From Marsupella aquatica (lineage: Eukaryota; Marchantiophyta), in contig OZ316895.1 in the NCBI GenBank assembly GCA_973895155.1, forward strand, positions 16,306,001 to 16,370,000: a stretch of 64,000 bases of DNA, written 5' to 3'. Shown here piece by piece: positions 58,901-64,000 of the stretch (its first letter is position 1; the number at the start of each line of letters is the position of its first letter). The notes under the pieces were generated by a model, which worked only from the letters and a program-made list of their open reading frames with translations, searched no databases and was not told where the DNA came from. Position numbers and translations under genes: made by a program.

Positions 58901-60163
58901 GAAATTCTGACACACTGACCTCCATCCTTAGAGTGCAGCAAGGCAGGCTTTTTGGATGATCAAGTTCTGCTGAAAATCCATTTGGTAGGTTTCTTTGTTT
59001 TCTTAGCTCTCTCAGGTTATGGCCAAATCGGGATGCTTTGGGGATTTCTAGACGTTAGTCAGATCGATTCTTGGAGAACCATGTCATTCTTAGCCTTTGA
59101 TAGTCACGTCACAAATCAGTACTTCGGATGGATTGGGCATCATCATTACTTACATACCTTCTTTTGCATTCCGTGCAGTTGCTCTCAGTTTATGCTGCAG
59201 GGAATACGGTTCCTATACCCTTTCTGAAAGCATCTGACATATCACCAATCGCACTTATATCAGACAATCTATATGGATGTGGCCAGCCAGATCATAGTGG
59301 GGTAGTTGCATTAGAAACCATCCAGGAACTATATAATGGAGGTGGTCTTGGAGATGGCCTACAACGAAGAGGACGGAAGCCTGCTGGCAATGAGGTACCT
59401 CCTGCTGACCTTCAAGCCGTGGTTTGCGTACTCAGTGTGGACGAGATGACGGTTCATTTCTCTTCACATTGCCTCTTCGTAATTTGCCACACTTTAGAGA
59501 TCACATTCTCGGCAGTCAGATGCTTCATGCGGATATCTTTTTGGCAAGATGTAGTGCAGACTTTCTTCACCCATATCGCTTTCTCAGCATCTGAAGCCGC
59601 TGATGATTTGTTGAAATGACTATCACTTGTGACCCTACTTTTAATTTATTTTCTTGTAATAATATGCTGGTACAGATGCCACTTCCTCCCAGTGTCTATC
59701 AACGATTGGCCACAAGCACAACACTTCCAAATCTGGCCCGGGCATTGGCATATCATAAACTGTAAACATCTCTATACTGAACTCAATACGGAGAAAATCT
59801 TGTGACCTTGTAGGCAGTTATTTTGATTGTACAAGAAAATCTTGTGACCTTGATCTCTTTGATTGTGTCTGGAAGTCTATGTCAACTTGAATTCTAGGTC
59901 AACCTGGTGTCCAGTTGTTGTGGCTGTCCTCTATACTTCTGTGTATAAATCTTTTATTCTTAGATCCACATTATCATGTCTGGATTCCAGTATGAAGTTG
60001 TCTCAAGTACTAACATTTGTCTTCCACAGTCATGGCTGACTGGATTTTCTGGTGGGTAAGCAGTTGTTTTGAGGAAGTTCCGCTTCAAGGATGGCAGGTG
60101 GCTCAGCAGCAACAGATAATTCACAGTCTTTCTGATACACTTAGAACAATACTTCGTCTTTAA
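52958..60163 (+). CDS. SIK1: Hippo/MST-like STE20 kinase (plant SIK1 type)
   Basis: This is a MAP4K/STE20-family Ser/Thr kinase, the plant counterpart of Hippo/MST; Arabidopsis SIK1 works with MOB1 in cell proliferation and expansion and also phosphorylates RBOHD in immunity. Eighteen exons: 52958-53435, 53682-53770, 54046-54153, 54560-54667, 55167-55257, 55611-55663, 55836-55898, 56234-56278, 56651-56686, 56951-57006, 57266-57347, 57661-57801, 57989-58112, 58354-58525, 58668-58896, 59179-59394, 59676-59761, 60064-60163; 2,277 nt, 758 residues, phase closed. The kinase domain starts near residue 154: glycine loop [12 protein letters not shown]182, VHRDIKGGN (D275), DFG (D293), GTPHWMAPE (318-320). 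Conserved plant C-terminal blocks follow: [22 protein letters not shown] and [11 protein letters not shown]. Without the exon 17/18 splice the frame would end at 59765 and lose the conserved tail. The exon 15 acceptor is the least certain. It is shorter than Arabidopsis SIK1 (about 836), mainly in linkers. Confidence 0.93.
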
Positions 60164-61554
60164 TCTCAGTGTTTTGATAGCATTGAGATCAGATAGTTTG
60201 CCTTGCCTAGCGAGAGATGACAGTATGGGCATTATTGTCTATAGTGTGTGAATATTGAAAGACGTGCGTGTACAGACGATTTGAGGACATATAAGGAGCG
60301 ATATATGGAGGAAAGTTCAATCCCGCTGCCCCACTATTTTTTGGAGGCAATTGCTTAGTTAGAATGTAGTGTGAGCTTGTAATAGAGCCACAGTTTTGCA
60401 TATCAATGGGCGAAATCTTGCCATTTGAAATGTCTTACTTCAGCATCTTCGTTACTTAGCTTTCGCTCAGCGGGATACATCGAGTACATCTCGGCAACGT
60501 GATCTCCGTCTTTGATCACAACCCACTTTCGAAATGCTGCAGCATTGATTGCATCCCTGCCTGATAAGTGTCATTGATGAATTACCTCAGTGAAAATTTT
60601 CCGCATCCCATAGGAGATGCCTTTAAATGTCCTTATTGGCGTTTTCTTTATAAATACCGCAATACCCGTCTGTTGCACAGTTGTCAACGTGACTGTTGTT
60701 GCTACCGGGTTTTGTGGAAGTGTCGTTGGCGCATGCATGTTTTAAAACAGAATGGGTTGTCATTGTAAAGGTGTTGTTACTGTGAAAGATATTCAAATGT
60801 AGAGGGGGGTAAGGCCAAGCTACAAGATCGGCAATGGCAAACAAAGTTCAAATGCTGTTGCAGTGGTGGGTGTGCAAAGGACGTGGAGGTTCAGTGCGGT
60901 CGTGTTGCATGAAGGCCACGTTGTGAAATTAAAAGATTGCACCTGGAAAGGACACCAAACTGGGCAAAAGGAAAAAAATGCATGAGTGGCTGGTGGGGAG
61001 GAGAGGAAGACGTACAGACGAGGAGGGCTGAAAGAAAAGACAGGAGCTGCACGGATGGGGAGTGGAGTGAGAAGTTGGAAATATGGGGATGGAGTATGAT
61101 TAAGTATGGCTCCCCTTGCCACTAATTCTTCTCAGGCCACCTCCAGGCCAAGAAAAATATAGCCAAGGAAGGAGCCAGACAGCAAAGGCCTCTCTAGGTG
61201 GTGACCCCAGGCCTGTTGGTGGTCAGGTGGGTGGCGCTGTGTTTCTTGTCCACCTGGTTCACTTGGTGGATGGAGAGCCGTGTGGATGGGGAGTGCTCAT
61301 TAATATATTTGGTGTGAAACTGTACTGTTAACTCTCATACCTTGTACCCGGCCCATCCTTGCCATTAATTGGACTGGCCCCCTTGGGACACGTGTGGGCA
61401 TACCTGCCCTCTCCTTGTGTAGGTAGTTGGCCTGTAAAAATAGTTGCCTCCCCATGTGTTGAGCCCTGTATGAAGATCCAATAGCCAGGAAAAAACATGA
61501 CTTAAATCGTAGGGTTTGGAAAGGGTAGTGACTCAAAATCTAACTCATAAATTG
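60164..61554. other. Downstream of the kinase gene, nothing recognised
   Basis: The first few hundred bases should contain the kinase 3' UTR; I cannot place the poly(A) site. No other gene is recognised. Confidence 0.4.
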
Positions 61555-61790
61555 CAGTCAAAAGCTATCCCTGGGCCTCCTGTCTAGAGTGGAATCTCTA
61601 GACAGTGACTCTACTAGAGGGTGGCATAACTGAAAGTGAGGGTGCTGACCAAAAAACCAGGATGGGGCAAAGATGAACAGAAAATAGCATAGAATTCTTT
61701 TTTCTAAAAGGCTTTTTAGTCTCTTCATCTTTATTTATGTTCAAGGAATGGGTAGTCAGACTAATTTTTAGTTTTTGTAAAAGGCGTGAT
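61555..61790. repeat. Dispersed repeat family C, copy 3
   Basis: It carries the same ordered blocks as at 27300-27860: TCTAGAGTGGAATCTCTAGAC, GGCATAACTGAAA, GGATGGGGCAAAG and a terminal 'TTTATTTATGTTCAA.GAA.GGG.AGTC.G.CTA' stretch. Confidence 0.6.
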
Positions 61791-62389
61791 TGACTATCAC
61801 AGTAGTGGCAAGAGATAGTAGAGATTCTTTACTTCAAGGAGAATGCAGGATTAAGTATCACAATATTGGAGAGAGATAGTAGAGATTCTTTACTTTAAAG
61901 AGATACCAACTTATCCCTTTGACCTAGTATGAACAACTGTCTTGGTTGAACGTGCTTAAGATTTATCGTTTTGAAGATCTATGTGGATTGCTCTAAAATC
62001 TATGTGAATTTCTTGGAAATTGAGTTTGTTACCCGTATAATCATACAAAATGAGGGGAAACGTGACAAAACAAATAGTCTTAGGGACAGGTTACGAAATT
62101 GGTTTAGTAACAAACAGTTTGGGATAAAGGCTCATTGTTTGGGTTCTTCCCCAGTTTTCTTTATCCTTGAGTGTTTGACTGAACGAAGTGATATAACAGT
62201 AGTGGGACCCAAGAACTCTAACCTATATGGTCACTACATATGGAAAGACAGTCAAGCAATAGAAGATATTCAGCAGACAGTTCATGGAGTCTTTACTACC
62301 AAAGAACTCTTTGATCACAAATTTTATACAAGTGTTTAGCGTTGTCAAAGACAGGGAGAGGGGGTACTACAACCTTCACATCTATTAAG
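61791..62389. other. Intergenic with a 122-codon opening
   Basis: A 122-codon open stretch at 61971-62339 (plus) begins without an ATG. It has a protein-like composition (for example TERSDITVVGPKNSNLYGHY) but I recognise no family. It could be a remnant exon of a transposon or gene. A direct duplication 'AGAGATAGTAGAGATTCTTTACTT' occurs at about 61810 and 61871. Confidence 0.35.
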
Positions 62390-62668
62390 GCGTATCTACA
62401 CTAATTCATGTATGCTAGGGTCAAGGATTTACCGCTATTAGGGCTTATCTACACTAATTCATGCATGCTAGGATCAAGGATTTACCACTGTGAGGTTTTA
62501 TTGGCTAATCTAGACTAATTCATGCATGCTAGGGGCAAGGATTTACAGCAGTTAGTGCATATCTACACTAATACACTAATCTACACTAGTTTATGAGTGC
62601 TAGGGACAAGGATTTACAGCTATTAGTGCTTATCTACACTTATTTATGCATGCCAGGGCCAAAAGTTA
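62390..62668. repeat. Tandem repeat, 52-71 bp, five copies
   Basis: Units starting near 62390, 62443, 62504, 62556 and 62627 share 'TATCTACACTAATTCATGCATGCTAGG.TCAAGGATTTAC'. The fourth has an internal duplication of the CTACACTA phrase. Non-coding. Confidence 0.8.
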
Positions 62669-64000
62669 CCCACCTTTCCAATCTGGTGGGGCAGGCGGTG
62701 GAAGAAATCAGGTGTTGCCCGAACTTGCATTGTCCAAGCTATTGTTTCAGATGTCATGCTTGTGAAACTTAGGTGTTGTGATTGTCTATGAAGACCGTGC
62801 TGTACAATTGTGCCATGGCATGAAAAACACGAGACGAATTCAATGGCCACTTAATTCTTCTCAAACAATCGCATCTAATACCTTCCACTGGGAGGAACCA
62901 CAAATCATGAGTGTGTACACATCTTCCCATGAAATCAAGATGAAATTTAGAATGCAAAGTTGATCTCCAAACAGAAACCTACCGAAGACCCACAGTGACA
63001 ATGAACGACAAAATAATTCCAATGCAAGACCCTCCTTCCCATCAGGAAAATAAAATAATTCCCAATACCATCCAGCTCTGAAGGAAGGCCACTGTTAGCA
63101 ACAGAGTCACGCAACGAAATACGTGGACAAAACAAAAAGTGAATGTAGTATCTCGTTCAACAATACGACCCAGAAATCACATCACAATCTTTAACCAGTT
63201 CCTTGGTCAGATAAAAAGATAGCAACACATTCTGACAACATAAATGCGCAATATTCTCAAAGGATCACTCACATCTTTAACAGAAAAAGATCCCAAGCCA
63301 AGTGAAATTTTGCATGTCCACTTAGGTACATAGTAATATCCAGGGTCTCCAGAACAGAGCCTCAATTCCAGAATTACTCCCCGCCAGAACACAGTAATAT
63401 CCAGGGTCTACAGAATAGACTCAGTTCCACAATGATTCCCTGCCAGAAGTGCTAGATAGTCCCACAAACTGCAAAGTCCAACGAACTATATGGGCTCTCA
63501 AGACACCTGAGACTGCTACAAGACCCCACCACTTTCCAGAGTTACTCTACAATCTGCAGTACCTGCTTCGAATTACTCCACTACCACCAAGGGGTCTCAA
63601 GATGAAAATTTCTTCCCAATAGAAGACCTTGACAACGCATGTAGACGATAGGATTACATAATTGTCTTTTCTAATAAGAGAATAGGCACTTACTGTCTTC
63701 TGTAGGGGCGCAACTCGACAATTCAAAAGTTGGAAACAGTCAGGTCCATGCCGATGAACCTAACTGGGTGATATAAGTATGATTGACAACTTAAACACAA
63801 TTCTTATGGGGAGGAGCACAAATTCTGACTCGAGAAGAAAGCAGCAGCTGCTGTATAAACTCTCTTCAGACATAGAAGCTAAGTAGCATTCGTGTTTCGA
63901 GAAGGTCAGAATGCATATCTAGCGTCTGAGTACCTCGCACTGTGCATTGATTGGCACCTAATTCAACTCCCTGTTCCGATCGACATTTACGAAGGCTGCT
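62669..64000. other. Window edge, nothing recognised
   Basis: No gene is recognised. A 20-bp phrase 'ACA(C)AGTAATATCCAGGGTCT' is duplicated at about 63330 and 63390 with similar flanking text. A gene could begin or end beyond the edge. Confidence 0.4.

Noticed and set aside
1-64000. tRNA, rRNA and snRNA genes
   Set aside because: I looked for T-loop (GGTTCGA.TCC) and other hallmark motifs by eye and found no cloverleaf-supporting pair. A covariance-model scan would be decisive.

Overview
The window comes from a land-plant nuclear genome. Every gene I can name belongs to a plant family or a plant-type version of a eukaryotic family, the coding regions are split by short GT-AG introns, and genes are separated by long, AT-rich, repeat-laden DNA. 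A full-length Ty1/copia retrotransposon is present. Moderate intron sizes and roughly 5-12 kb between genes would suit a moss, a liverwort or another non-seed plant, but nothing seen here fixes the species.

Layout. 1-2,044: no recognisable gene. 2,045-2,735 (+): possible two-exon gene of unknown function. 6,279-7,398 (-): THO complex subunit 7, four exons. 12,649-15,280 (+): DUF247 protein, three exons, with a minisatellite built from its own 5' splice site. 18,068-19,026 (+): small protein resembling TOM2B. 21,111-21,338 (+): small Cys-rich membrane protein. 25,931-26,315: solo copia LTR. 28,440-29,640: purine-rich island with quadruplex-type G-runs. 31,239-34,690 (+): SAP-domain AP endonuclease (ARP type), ten exons. 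36,563-38,089: 81-bp minisatellite and related degenerate repeats. 38,095-44,249 (-): complete copia element with a GTACC target duplication and gag and pol in one frame separated by a single TGA. 44,255-51,960: repeat-dominated DNA. 52,958-60,163 (+): plant Hippo/MST-like kinase (SIK1 type), 18 exons. 60,164-64,000: repeats, no recognisable gene.

The named genes are housekeeping or signalling genes (mRNA export, DNA base-excision repair, a Hippo-like kinase, a membrane DUF247 protein) and do not form a pathway cluster. The most interesting features lie between and inside them: the duplicated splice-donor array in the DUF247 intron, a 128-bp block shared by the upstream regions of the TOM2B-like and kinase genes, an 18-bp VNTR that fully accounts for the LTR length difference, the in-frame gag/pol stop, and five Thr-centred motifs around the kinase domain that resemble MOB1-docking sites of animal MST kinases.

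Exon models were built by eye from GT-AG sites, reading phase and remembered family sequences. Phase closes across every multi-exon model, but transcript ends, UTRs and promoters are not determined.
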